In this document: one piece after another, positions 34,009-45,450 of the stretch
How the letters are laid out: every line of letters starts with the position of its first letter
Numbering within the stretch: the first letter of the stretch is position 1
Assembly (NCBI RefSeq): GCF_914767665.1
Contig: NC_059504.1
Span: 27,196,001 to 27,260,000, forward strand
DNA: 64,000 nt
Source of the DNA: Harmonia axyridis
Lineage: Eukaryota; Arthropoda; Insecta; Coleoptera; Coccinellidae
Reading direction: 5' to 3'
Position numbers and translations under genes: made by a program
The notes under the pieces: model-generated
The model's database searches: none
What the model was told of the DNA's origin: nothing
The model's input: the letters and a program-made list of their open reading frames with translations, nothing else

Positions 34009-34934
34009 TCAGCCGAGATGACAATCTCGAAGGACTCTCCAGCTGGAGGTTTTGAGCCATGCGTTCTGATTCTCTACCACCTTGAGAATTTCCTCGGTGG
34101 AGAGATCATGACTGTCGGGGAGATATCCGACCAGGATCTCCGGGTGAGGCAGTTCTGCCTCTTCGGCTATCCTCAGGTCAGCTCCCTCCCAGGGTTTGAG
34201 TTTAGGTCGTATGCTTTTCAGCCACTCCACAGTGGCTTTGTCAGAGCCTCATATGCAGTTGCTGGAACATAGGCGTTATGGCGTCCTCGTTCCCCAGCGC
34301 AATGATCTGTTCCATTAGCGATTTTTTGATGGCCTTTAGTTGGTCCATTTCCAAAATCACCTCTGGAAACTTTTTGTCCATTATCCCCACCTTCAGACCA
34401 GCGGTAACCTGGCTGTAGGTGGGCCCACCTGATGCAGGAACCTTGGGAGTTCCCGAGGGCTGAGCCCTGGAAGCTCCCGAGGATTGAACTTTGAAGGCAC
34501 CCGAGGCCTGAGCCCCGGCAACTCCTGAGGACCGTGCGACTTTTGAAGCCTCACATTTGGCACTCTTAAGCTCCTTGCCTTTAGGAGTGCTGTCCTCCGA
34601 CATAGTTCTCTTGGTCCCTCGGCCTGTTGTCTGCCTTGGACCAATTGGTTTGGAGGCTTCTTTCCTGGCATCGTCAGGAGCCATCCCTTTCTTAATGAGG
34701 AACTCCATCCCCCTTCTGGCAGCCCGGAGATCTAGGTCTCCTGAACGCCAGCTTTTCAAGGCCAGCTACGACCTCTTCATCGCTGCTCTTCAGCAGCATT
34801 TCCTCCGCCATGGGGTCAGGACTTGCGCCCTGCTCCTCAGGCTGAGCGAGGCTTTGTTCTTCCTCAATTAGCACATTAGGGCTAGTGCTACGCCCTTCTT
34901 TTGTTTTTGCTGTTTGGTCCATACGAAGTCCCAC
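34009..34934 (-). pseudogene. LINE gag-like ORF1 in three frames
   Basis: 34,692-34,934 opens with MAEEMLLKSSDEEVVAGLEK, frameshifting into 34,241-34,759 (DLRAARRGMEFLIKKGMAP). A low-complexity stretch of Ser-Gly-Ala/Pro repeats (SGVAGAQASGA, SGASRAQPSG) and a domain with PTYSQVTAGLKVGI follow. A further frame at 34,009-34,230 (LKPWEGADLRI, ELPHPEILVGYLP, VENQNAWLKTSSW) resembles the DUF4780-type domain of insect retrotransposon gag proteins. The ORF1 product would bind the element RNA. Two frameshifts break it. Confidence 0.7.
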
Positions 34935-36038
34935 GTGCAGCTAGGGAATTTCAGTCACCAGAGGAAGAGCCCCGCATGCCCCTGGAAGGCCAATTAAACC
35001 AGAGGTCGCCCGGTATCTGGAGTTCGCATATTCAGGACTAGATCCTCCGACTAGCCACGCAGACTTCGGCATACGCTGTTCCACCTTGTCTTGGGGAAAG
35101 TTTTAATTGTGTCTCTCATACACTCGGTTCAGGCGGTTAAGCCAAATCCCCCGGCATGTGTCCTCTGCTCGCGAGACATGACCACAGACATCAGATTCCA
35201 CATGTCGGTATATCAGGCATGAAGGATCTGATCCCTTGCATACCTGGCATCGTTTACCCCGTGCAATACCCCAAGCCACGACACTACAGCAGGGTATGGG
35301 GAGTCGCATCGCATTGGTCAGTGTCAGTCGATTACTGTCCAACTCTCGCCCCGAGGAGGCTGCGGTGAACCATGCCAGCACAGACCTTGGCAAGCCTGGG
35401 GTCGACTAATCCCCCGAGAGCAGATCATAGATATCTTGATTTGTTTACCAGTTACAGGGCCTTTCTGAAAAATGACTGTTTTAAATATTTCGCTATATCT
35501 TGGTTTCTGTTCGAGATATTCAAAAAATTCTGAAATGTTTTTTAGTAATATTTATGGTTTATATGGTCGTAATAGATCATATAAAATAATTACTGTTTTA
35601 GAGATATAGAGCAAGGTCTTGGTATGTGTCTTGTTTTAAGTCTTGTCATCTTTTTTTGTTTTGTTGTGTTTTCAAGGAGTGGTACATAGAATTGACTAAG
35701 TTGTTTTACGTCTTGTCTATCGTTTACGGTTTTTTCTGAGTTGGATTGTATGTGTACCATCTCTCATATTTCTGTCTGTTTTCGTTTTGGTGCTATTGTT
35801 ATTATTTTTGTCTCGTCATAGTCGAATTCATGTGTTGCTGTACAGACTACAAGGGCGTAGAAATGTGAGTACTGGGGGTAATAACCCAATTAATAATACA
35901 ATTCATATATCGCTAGTTATATAATAGTTACTCATGGTACGAGTGTGCTATGTTGAAAATAAGTCACTTGAAAATTTATACCTTATCTTGTGAAATTTGT
36001 TCATGTTCAAGATTTTTAATGTGTTTAAATTTTTCAGC

Positions 36039-36072
36039 CTTGATAAAGGTCCGATTTGAGACCGAAACGTCG
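36039..36072 (+). other. Hammerhead-like terminal motif inside the inverted-repeat element
   Basis: CTTGATAA (36,039-46), stem GGTC (48-51) / GACC (60-63), then GAAAC (64-68) and GTCGG. It resembles CTGATGA - stem II - GAAAC of hammerhead ribozymes but the first box has an inserted T and a changed base, so this copy is probably inactive. Confidence 0.35.
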
Positions 36073-36325
36073 GTGTTTTTGATGTAAGGAGGAACATTGA
36101 TTAATATACAATATCCAAATACCTGCAAGAGTTTTTCATTATTAATTTCTATAATCTATTATGAGTATCATACAAACTAAAAAATCGCTGAACAAATCGT
36201 AAGAATTTTTCAAATATTCGAATAGAAACCAAGATATAGCGAAATATTTGAAACATTTTTCGTAATTCGAGAACGAATCAGTATCTATGATCTGCTTTCT
36301 GATATCTTTGAAGATTTTTTCTCTG

Positions 36326-36494
36326 AGAGCAGGTTCACATGACAGCGCTCAACGCGCGTTTACAAGAACATGCATTTTACTCAAAGGGTACATATGCTAA
36401 TGCGCGTTTTTATGGACGCTGCGAATAATATGTATGTAGTCGTATACGCGCGTTGTCAAAACACGGGTTAAGCACTTTAATGGAAATCTGCTCT
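36326..36494. mobile_element. Small MITE, AGAGCAG...CTGCTCT termini
   Basis: Terminal repeats AGAGCAGGTTCAC and (complement) AGAGCAGATTTCC. The 169-bp body has GCGCG-rich blocks (CAACGCGCG, ATACGCGCGTTG) unlike the surrounding AT-rich arm. It interrupts the right arm of the 30,740-36,539 element. The target duplication is not clear. Confidence 0.6.
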
Positions 36495-36719
36495 ATTTCT
36501 TGAAAAACTTTCAGTGAGCATCGAATTTAGGACATCCTGTACAGGTTTTAAACTGTTGGTTTTTTTATTAATGAATATATTTCCTATGTTGTTGTCAAAA
36601 GTTCTCAAAAAGACGCCCTCAATTTATTCTCTCGGTGTAAGACCCGGTGATTACCCAATATTAATTTTTTGCATTCTGTTGACTTCTGGTCTCTGCCTAG
36701 GGCAGCAAATTGAGTCTCT

Positions 36720-37373
36720 AAAGGTCGATTCATATTATCCGACAAGTATCGTTTCAGACACCAAGCGAATCGATTGTCAGAACGGAGAGTGTTCAGATTT
36801 CAAGGAGCGTTTCCGTTTGATTTAGGCAGTGGATAAATTGAGGTGCGAAAAAATGTTAAAACTTTCACCTGAAAAACTATGTGCTATTGCATTATTACTG
36901 GATGAAGATTAAATATGAGAAAAGTCAGTACGAAGATTTAGTGTACACCCAATATCAAAAACAGAACCATCTTGTTTCAATTTGTCGGCAATTGCCCTCC
37001 AAATTTTTTCCTTTTCATTAGTATCATGATACAATATGTGATTTAGAATTTAGATTATATACAATTTCCTGCTCATGCACTAAATATATTAATTTTTCGG
37101 AATCCATTACCAACGAAAATTACGTGTTCCAGAACTACTGTCTGCTAATTCACATTATCCGTTCAGATACGTTCATACAGACTCCGCCCATACGACATTA
37201 GACAAAATATTCTCTCGAAGAATACTGAACGGAACGGATGGCGAATGACACGATCGGTTACGGACAATGTGAATTGTGAATTGCTTCATATGAAACGCAT
37301 CAAATGATATTTGTCGTAAACGATTCGCTTGGTGTCTGAAGCGATACGTGTCGGATAATATGAATCGACCTTT
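36720..37373. mobile_element. 654-bp terminal-inverted-repeat element of unknown superfamily
   Basis: 36,720-36,770 and 37,321-37,373 are near-perfect inverted repeats of about 52 bp: AAAGGTCGATTCATATTATC at the left edge, with CGACAAGTATCG and CCAAGCGAATCG further in. A second, shorter inverted pair (CACATTATCCG 37,150 / CGGACAATGTG 37,262) lies inside. No coding capacity; no clear target duplication. Confidence 0.75.
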
Positions 37374-37854
37374 AAATATTCTGATGAGTCAGGACATATC
37401 TAATGTATTAGCATTAGAATTATTAGTATCTATTGAAATTATAATTATTACTTTATATAAGATGAAAAAAAAAAGAATTTGTAGCATTCTCACTAGGAAG
37501 AGAATATATTTTATCGTATCCAGGCTCATCCCAATCCCCTAAAATCCTTTGTCACCGGAACGACGTGATAGCGGCTTGGTAATTGTGAGGAGAAAACGAT
37601 GGTGTCGCTCCTCAACTCCCGCTTCAACCACCGGAGTGCCATTAAAGCCACCCTGGTCTTTGATGGTCCAGAGGAGTCTGTTCATTCGAAGCGGTTAACG
37701 CACTCCGGTAGGAAAACAATGCGGTTTACCCCGGAGTCTCACTAAACACCGTGACCCGTCCATTATCCCGAATAAATTCTCAACTTTCTTTACTTCTGGC
37801 GAATAATTTAAGGGTAGAAATCCTATGTGGTATACCGAATCTGTGTATTTGAAC
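37374..37854. other. Unassigned, with a GC-richer patch at 37,540-37,790
   Basis: The patch (CACCGGAACGACGTGATAG, TCAACCACCGGAGTGCC, GTTAACGCACTCCGG) stands out from the AT-rich flanks but has no open frame. It is possibly an untranslated end of a retroelement; I cannot assign it. Confidence 0.35.
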
Positions 37855-38161
37855 CACGGGCGTAGCCAGGTTTCAGTTTCGGGGGGTGGGGAGGGGTTTG
37901 TTTAAGACAAGGACGTATACAGAAAGGATAATGGAAGAAATAAGAATTTTTTTCTTAGAAATAAATGAGTGTTTGGATTGTGCCCACATGTATATACATG
38001 GTATAGCAAAAATATCTAACTCGTTCTCTATATATGCCACTGGTTCAAGAAAATAAAGCAAATAAAAGTGCTCGACATAACCTTAATCATATTTATTATA
38101 AAATATATATCTAACCATATAAAAAAACAAAAAATCAAGAACATTCGATTTTATTTACATA

Positions 38162-41100
38162 TCATAAAATGAGTCTTCTGTTTTTCTTTTTGAATATATC
38201 AACTACTTCTTCGGCATTTACATCTATTCCATAGTGGATATTCATGAGAGCCAACCCATTCAGTCTACTTTCACTTGTTGTATTTCTCAAGTATGTTTTG
38301 AGTCTTCTTAGACTTGAGAAAGTCCTTTCTGGGGTAGCAGAAGAAACAGGTATAGTTGTCAATATTTTTAATAATGTGTATACAGGGTGAGTCTTTGACT
38401 TGTACATATATTTTAACCGAAGATTCTTGAGGTCAAAAGAAACACTTTTTTCATTTACCATTTTTTCCGATTCGGCCCTGTTAAAAAGATATAGCCATTT
38501 TAAATTTTCATAATGAGCTAATTCACCCCTGAAAACCGGAACACTGAAGTTTTCGCAAGTATGAGATATACAATTTGAACCTTGGAAATAAGCTACTAGA
38601 TTGGAAAAGCATCATAAACTCACTTTAACATTCCATTTGTTGAACAAAGTAGTATTTATAATACAATAAATGAGTTATCCCAATTTCATTGACGATAAAG
38701 ATTAAATGTTTTTCTGTTGATTTTCTATTTCATTTTCGATAATCACAACGAATTGAGCTTGCTACCACCCATATTAGCTTAGCTCTGATATTCATAATTT
38801 ATATCCATTCATTTATTATATCGCATTTATAATATATCGTTGTTTATTTCATTTCGTACAATTTAACCTCACATTCTCAAATAAATAATATTCATCTGAG
38901 TTCTAACACAGACTAACTAGTAATCTGTGCTAGTAGTCTGTGGTTTTAAGTTTGAACCTCAAATTTCGAGTGTTGCAAATTTAAACACAGCAGTTCGAAT
39001 AATCTATGTTCTAACCTAAAATATTTATTTACAGTGAGATTACACTGTTGTTATTATGATATTTGATATTATGTTACATAGCATGAAATGAAAATCATCG
39101 AAGATTTGAAGAATCCCAACAGAATATTGAAGTTCCATACATATTTTCGAGAAATTTAAAAACAATTTCCAAAATAATTGTGTGGATACAAAATAAATAA
39201 ATGTGCATTCTGATAGAAAGTAATTCCTTTATGAAATGAAGCATTTGATTTGCTCCAACTATCTCATAAAAATAAAGATCTGCTTCAATATTTTTGGAGC
39301 CATCAGTGTGAAAATATGGAAATGAAGTTTTATGGCTCTGTAATCAATGGAAAATGTTAGACTCCACTTGTAATCAAATTTGTTCTATAATATGTACCTA
39401 CATTATAGTCAACTCTACTACTTGATTCATCTTGATTTTGCCATTGAAAATAAATGAGAAGTATTCAATATAAATATCCACAGTTGAATATCTTGTTTCT
39501 TTCAACTCACCTATTTGTTTTCATATTAAAACAATTATGGCACTCTTGGAAGTATGTCAATCATATGCTCTAGGATGAATTTATGGAATAGGAAAAGAAT
39601 AAAAGTATTTAATCTCAATCACATGAAAATTTGTCTAGTATGTACTTAGTGGTATGTTTCGGTGTGAGTTTGAATGACCCTCGAAGAATACAGTATTGTT
39701 CGATACCAGCAGTCTTTAGTGGGATATTGACTGTTGTCATTATAATGGGACTATTTTGTGAAAACTTTTTTAAACATGGGCTTTATGGGAAATCTGGACT
39801 TTTCAAAATAGAATGTTGATTTTAATGAAGTATCTTCTTATTATAAGAGCTGTGTCAAAGCTCAGTAATTTGTAATCAAATAGAAGAGTTGAGGTGAGCT
39901 CATTCAAATAACTTCATTTTCAAACTAAGTTGGCTAGTACTTCAATTCTAAAATCTGAGACATGACGTCATAGTAAATATTCATTTCTGTGGATTTTTTT
40001 CCACAACAGAACAGAGTTGCATTTAGCCAAAGTACCCAATTTTTCGAATTTCACAGATAATTTTTTTTTTTTAAGATCAAGTTACTCGAAAACGGCGCTT
40101 TGTAGGAGAAAATATGAAGAATACTTTTATTTTTCAAATTAGCCAAATATTGTTCAATGAACGTTCAAATTACTTTTAAGAGTTGGGTTCTTCGAATTTC
40201 TGGTATTTTTATGTGATGTAATGTTCATAATGAAGAAACTGAAAGATGTGTAGGGAATCTTGTGTTCGGAGAAGATGTATCACATCAAGGAAAAGCTATA
40301 TTCCAAAAATCATTTCCTTCAATAGAACCATTTACGAGATATAGCTGAAAATCACATTTTTTTATCGATTTTCAACAGCCTGTATCTTTGTAACCGGGCC
40401 GAATCAGAAAAAACTGTAAAGGAAAAAAGTGTTTCTTTTGACCTCAGGAATCTTCGGTTGAAATATATGTACAAGTCAAAGACTCACCCTGTATATTCGG
40501 ATAAAGGTTCTTATCACACTTGTCCAAGGATTCCAGAGCAGATTTTGAAGCAGGGAAGGAGGTGCACATACTTGCCTCCCACACTTCAAATTCTGCCTGG
40601 ACAACGGTTATACTTCGTTCGGAAAGCACTGACGAATACATACACAATGCCTGTTCAACTCCAGAACTGCTCGCAAAATTTGAAGGTTCACTCCAGATAG
40701 ATCACAAACGATTTTGCGGTGTTTCGTAAACCTTTCAATTAATTGATTAATCGTGTGGTCTAGAAACGGGATAAATATATTTATTTTATAATATGTGCAA
40801 ATATCCGACGCAAGAGTGTTGGAGCGGTTTATCTGTCTTCCGACTATTCTTGGCATTTGCAGTATACCACCATTTTCTTCAAGCAACACTTACTGCTTCA
40901 TAAAGATGGAGGAACTCTTTGTCAACGTTCCTTCTTAAAAGTTGCAATGCGTTAATTATATTATCTACATGGTTCAATGCTGTTATGAGGTCCGTGTTAG
41001 ATGATTGTAGTTGTTTCGATAATGGCAATGTATAACTCATGACTTTCTGAATAATCACCAGGCACATAAAAAAATTCGAAGATCTGAGTGTGTTGACCAT

Positions 41101-42716
41101 TTGAAGAGTTTGTTCCGCGGTTTCTTTATTACGGCTAGATTGTAGTTCCTCTAGAGCATTCACAATCGCTGAACAAATTTCCATGAATCTGATTACAGCT
41201 TCATGCTTGTAAACCCACCGTGTTTCGCACATTGCTAATAAGCTTTTTTGATGATCTGTCGGCATGAGCTCCCGAATTTTGTCTTTCAAAATGGCAGTGC
41301 GTTGAGCAGAATGTCTGAAGTACGAACCAACAGACTGCACGATTCCAATGCAATTTCTCACATCTTTTTCTGAGCATGAATCGGCAATAGAAAGATTGAG
41401 TGAGTGAGCACTACAATGTACATAAAGAGCAAGGGGGCATTCTTGACGAATGTAGGCCTGGGCACCCTGCAAATATCCACTCATAGCTGCAGCACCATCA
41501 TAACCTTGACCAACCATATGACAACATTCAAGTCCATGATTTTTAAGAGCTGTTATTATGAGATTGGCAAGGCCGGATCCTGTCATGTCAACAGTTGGAA
41601 TGAACTCAAGGAACATCTCCTTAACTTTATGATGTTTAACATCTTTTGCATCAACATATCTCAAGCACAGCGAAACTTGCTCCATTCGACCAATGTCAGT
41701 CGTCTCGTCAGCAAGAATAGCAAAAAATTTAGCTTCCTTCACTCCATTTATTATCTTATGTTGAATAATTTCACCACATATTCCAATTATTTCATTTTGG
41801 ATCTGGGGACTTGTATGAAAAGCATTCCTTCGAGAAGTGGCCAAATGCTCCGAAAGATCTTTATCTCCAGATTCAGCTGCGTAACGCAACAGTGCTCGAA
41901 AATTATCGTCATTCTGAAGTGGTTGTTCAGAATCTGGTGTGATATCGATACGTCCCGAATCAGTTTTTCCTCTTAAGGGTATACCTTGTTTACCGCAAAA
42001 AAATAGTCCTCTCACGATTGGGATTAATTTCTTTCGATTTTCTTGTCTCTTTCTTTCAGAAGACAGCTGCTCAGAAGCCCGAGAAGACATTACTTTTAGG
42101 AAGTTATCCGCCAGTTCCGTATCCCGTTTGTGGTATGCTAATTTTGCATGAGTTTCGAATATTTCAAGTGCATTTTTCCACTTACAAAAAGCTTCAGTTA
42201 CAAGTTGGCCGACACGCTGATGGCCTCCCTTACCTTCATCAAGCGAACATTTCATTACGACGCAAATTCTACAGAATGCTCCACTTTTATATTCAGAATA
42301 TGACAACCATGGAAATCTTTCCATCCATTTCATTTGAAAGGCTCTTTTAAAAGTTGTAATTTCAAATAATCATCCATGATATTATCTTGATTCGCATGAA
42401 AACCGACGTCTAATCTAGCTACAGAATGAAAAGATGACGTAACGGGTGGACTAGTGCTACTGTTTGCCAGTTCCAGGCTTAAAGTATGCTCAGTAGAAGT
42501 GGTCTTGATACTAGAGAATGGCAGCATCACCACCGATTCGCTCTCGACTTTTAATGCTTCAACTGAAGTCGAAGGCTCGTTTGACATCACAATATCATTG
42601 TCGGCATGAGAACTAGTTGTTGGTCTTTCTTCTTTACAGGAAGCCCCTCGATCACACCACTTCTTCCAGTAGTCCATACCTTTGAGCTTATCACCTTTTC
42701 TTTTGGATTTTTCCAT
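38162..42716 (-). pseudogene. hAT-family transposase (DUF4371 type), frameshifted and interrupted
   Basis: Pieces in order on the minus strand: 42,330-42,716 (basic start MEKSKRKGDK, linker). A frameshift in the overlapping AAATGA leads to 40,879-42,333 with a TTF-type finger region (FPWLSYSEYKSGAFCRICV), ILADETTDIGRMEQ (first catalytic Asp), GQGYDGAAAMSG (second Asp), VHCSAHSLNL and CETRWVYKHEA. 40,608-40,889 (frame change) has RIVGRQINRSN and YYKINIFIPFLDH. Then come ALESLDKCDKNLYPN and, after the insertion, TLLKILTTIPVSSATPERTF and the dimerisation helix RLNGLALMNIHYGI (38,162-38,385). It lacks a continuous frame, so it is dead, but domain order is complete. Confidence 0.88.
38382..40491. 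mobile_element. 2.1-kb TA-flanked CAGGGTGAGTC element inside hAT #1
   Basis: TA-CAGGGTGAGTCTTTGACTTG at 38,380 and its complement CAAGTCAAAGACTCACCCTG-TA ending 40,493. The arms pair for about 130 bp (AACCGAAGATTC, AGGTCAAAAGAAACAC, TTCGGCCC). Removing it restores the hAT reading from NLYPN to YTLLKIL, with TA as the duplicated target. No transposase seen inside. A further arm of this family begins near 63,860. Confidence 0.9.
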
Positions 42717-42775
42717 TTTATCGTTCCCTCAAATAAAAATATAAAACAAATGACTATGACCGTTAGTTCAGTCAG

Positions 42776-43775
42776 TAGGTGCTTTTCCCAGGAAAGTTTT
42801 GGGGAAGTTTTGATTTCTTCGATTTTATATGTTTTTTGGGGTGCTTAATCCGAATCTGGGCTTTTCCACGTATCGTGACGGACAATTGAAAAAAAAAGAT
42901 AAAAACTTTCATTTTTCCGCGGTTTTTTTTGCATACCCGGAAAATATAATTTTATTGGAATGACCTTTCCATACAAATATAAAGCATATACAAAATCATA
43001 CAAATTGTTTTCATTGAGTCTCAGAACGTATCAATTTTTCGTGAATGACCTTTCCATATAAAAACAAAGTAAACAAATTTCCTACAAATTTCTCCCATCA
43101 AGGTTTTTCGTCCGATAAACCGTTCTGGCACAAACGATAGTTGAAAATTTTATCTGTCTCTACAGAAACCCAGTTTTTCCACTCCAAAACCTTAATTTAT
43201 CATTATGGATTTGTCTTCTACCCAGTAATTTCTTCTTCTTATACAATCCAGATGGGTTTAAACTATAAAGCCTTCATTCACTTTAGAGAAAAAGCATTTT
43301 AAAGATCATTGTTTGAAATTTAGTTTATTTCTTTACATCGATTCCTATGAATATTTTCAGGAAATAAAAACCATCGTAGTATTTATACAATAGAGTACTC
43401 AAATTCAAATTTCTGTGTGGAACGTTTAAATGCGAAAAAACCGGCAAAATGAAAATTTTCACCTTTTTGGCATTTTTTTCAATCTTTCATCATGAAATTT
43501 TGGTGGCCAACCTCAGATTCGAATTCTGTAATCTGTACCACACAAAACAAAATAAAATGAATTGAAGAAATCAAAACTACCCCAACAACTGATAGATAGA
43601 TAAAATATGCTAATTTTCAACTATCGTTTGTGACAAGTTTATCGTACAAAATACTTAATGGCAGAAAACGCCAAAAGATCAAATTTTTTTGAACCTGAGA
43701 TTCGGATTCAGCGCCCAAAAAATACATAAGATCGAAGAATTCAAAACTACCCCATAACTTTCCCTTGAGGGGCGC
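42776..43775. repeat. Decayed foldback repeat beside hAT #1
   Basis: 42,776-42,860 (AAGTTTTGATTTCTTCGAT, TTAATCCGAATCTGGG) pairs with 43,685-43,775. 43,110-43,170 (GATAAACCGTTCTGGCACAAACGATAGTTGAAAA) pairs with 43,590-43,650. A third related segment lies at 43,505-43,585. The pairs are nested but asymmetric, as in an old rearranged inverted-repeat element. Confidence 0.6.
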
Positions 43776-44369
43776 ATATGGGCACAAATTGACAGGACTA
43801 AGTAGAGGTAATTCAATTCAGATTTCAGATTACAAATGAATTAAACTGAGAGTGATAATTTCATTCACTTTTTACAAATTCCATTAAAAAAATATTTTCG
43901 AGATTTTGAGAAAAAAATAAGTTTCAAAGTAAACGATCTGAAGTAGTATCTACATATGTTGAATTAGATACTCGAATAAAATTCGTTAAATTGTGAATTT
44001 TCAGCTTTTAAAATACCAGATCTTCACGGAAAACTACAGTACTCCAGTTTCCATACAGCGAGGTTGATGTTATTTCGCCAGGAACTAACTTCAGGTATAA
44101 TTCCATACGCAGGTATATTCTCAATCTCAACGAAGAAGTATTTTAGGAAGATTGTTTTGATGTATGTACTATTCTAGGTCTACGGAAGGTTCTTGCTGTT
44201 CCAAATCTCGAAGGATATTTTTTCTTTTTAATTTTCCAATCTCGAGGGAGGTTCTTCTTCGTGATTTTTCTATTCCAATGGAGGTGCTTTGGGAAAATGA
44301 ACAACGATATTAGAATACCTACATTAACTTGAATTTAACCTGTTCCTCGAATTTCTATCTTCTGGTATA
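43776..44369. other. No gene identified
   Basis: AT-rich, with no motif on either strand. Confidence 0.4.
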
Positions 44370-44965
44370 CAGGGTGTTCCTAAATTGGAGAAATAAATGA
44401 AAATGATAGATTTCACTGATCATTTTGAGGAAAAAAGTCCTATAAATATAAGTTCGCAAATGCCTTGATTTCGAGATGAAGGGTGTTGAAATTTGATTTT
44501 TTCAAAATTTTTTTTCTCATAGCACTTTCTCTGCACAAGATATTCAACTTAAATTTGGCTTAGATATTCCAATTTGAAGTTTTCATCATGTGATATGCTA
44601 ATTTTGAATGCAAATCTACAGGGTAATATTTTATCTGGAACGGTGCCCGTTTCTTTCCTCCAGAACTTCTTTTTGGTGGACTAATGGTAGTTTAGAAAAA
44701 TGTAAAAGGAAAATTTAGAAAAAAATCTCTAGTAGTCCTCAGGAAAATGTAAATTATTTTAAAGATCTAGTAAGTAAGCTGTGATGCAAATTGATTATGA
44801 GTTTTGTACTTATTATTTACACAATCTGCAGTGAAAATTAATAAAGATTCTATAAACAGGTTTAATCATCACAAACAAGTAGGACTATAAAATACACCTT
44901 GTATCTCGAAACAAAACGTTTGAGGGCTCCTGTTTATAGGACTTTTTTCCTTAAAATTACATGTT
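44370..44965. mobile_element. CAGGGTGTTCC inverted-repeat element, right end worn
   Basis: TA-CAGGGTGTTCCTAAATTGG at 44,368. AGGAAAAAAGTCCTATAAA (44,429) pairs with TTTATAGGACTTTTTTCCT (44,933-44,953), and ATTTCGAGATGAAGGGTGT pairs with ACACCTTGTATCTCGAAA. The outer right terminus is missing. Confidence 0.6.
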
Positions 44966-45349
44966 TTTTTGTTCTGAATGAAAAAAATAGACTTCGCAAA
45001 AAATGTAGTTTTCAAACAAACTGAAATCATCTAGTAAAAAATAATTTGATACACTATTTCTTCAATAATTTCTACTGTCAGGAAAAATCTTAAACATTTG
45101 TATGCGACATCCAGGGCCCCCGCAAGGGACATCAACGCCCGCGTGCGAAACATATTTTGGCGCCCCTTAAAGGGGGGAGGTGGAGAAAAACACTGCTGGA
45201 TAATCGGAAGATTTTTTATTGAGTTTTATTGATAATTTAGTGTAGAATGGGAAAATCAATCAGCAACCTTCATTGCCTTAAGAACTTGATGGTGCCAGTT
45301 GTTACATAATACATTTCAAATAAGCTGTATTCTTCTATAAATTATTCAT

Positions 45350-45450
45350 AAAGGCATAAACATTTAATTAGGATCAATCCAAAAATTGAATGTATGTTTT
45401 TCTAGATTTGGCTTCTGCAAATTCTTTTATATTATCATTAGTTGTTGACA
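45350..45450 (-). pseudogene. hAT #3 transposase, C-terminal tail
   Basis: The minus strand reads TTNDNIKEFAEAKSRKTYI, the usual end of hAT transposases (..FA..KARKV). It is separated from the rest of the gene (50,088 onward) by the LINE insertion. Confidence 0.7.

Larger units (their letters stand above)
30846..35418 (-). mobile_element. Full-length I/Loa/R1-group LINE with 10-bp target duplication, inactivated
   Basis: AGCAGATCAT stands immediately left (30,836-30,845) and right (35,419-35,428): a 10-bp target-site duplication. The minus-strand 3' end is a short TAATAATA tail (30,846-30,853), usual for I/R1-type LINEs. It is much GC-richer than its surroundings. From 5' to 3' it holds a gag-like ORF (34,934-34,009), APE endonuclease (about 33,650-33,175), a linker, RT (32,351-31,318) and a C-terminal zinc-finger region (31,281-30,931). 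Frameshifts separate them. The RNase H that lies between RT and the C-terminal domain in most relatives is missing here. Confidence 0.88.
30740..36539. mobile_element. TA-flanked inverted-repeat element (CAGGGTGTCCC), split by a LINE and a MITE
   Basis: Left terminus TA-CAGGGTGTCCCAAATTCGAT at 30,738-30,759; right terminus complements it as ATCGAATTTAGGACATCCTG-TA ending 36,541. The left arm runs 30,740-30,845 and continues after the LINE at 35,419 to about 35,640. The right arm is 36,130-36,539 and shares CGCTATATCTTGGTTTCT, GATATTC, GCAGATCATAGATA and others. TA duplication and terminal sequence place it with mariner-derived elements. No transposase is left in the 35,640-36,120 core. Confidence 0.8.
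37855..42720 (-). mobile_element. hAT transposon #1, decayed and interrupted
   Basis: CACGGGCGTAGCCAGG at 37,855 is a typical hAT terminus next to a G-rich tract. The transposase (minus strand, 42,716 to 38,162) fills the element. The right terminus was not found: foldback repeats start at 42,776. A 2.1-kb TA-flanked element (38,382-40,491) sits inside the gene. Confidence 0.7.

Noticed and set aside
34557..34871. 104-codon + frame
   Set aside because: Shadow of the GC-rich LINE gag on the minus strand.
36514..36825. 103-codon + frame
   Set aside because: It runs across the end of one inverted-repeat element and the start of another (36,720), so it is a chance junction frame.
41404..41976. 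190-codon + strand frame
   Set aside because: Antisense shadow of hAT #1 transposase at 40,879-42,333, which has clear catalytic motifs.
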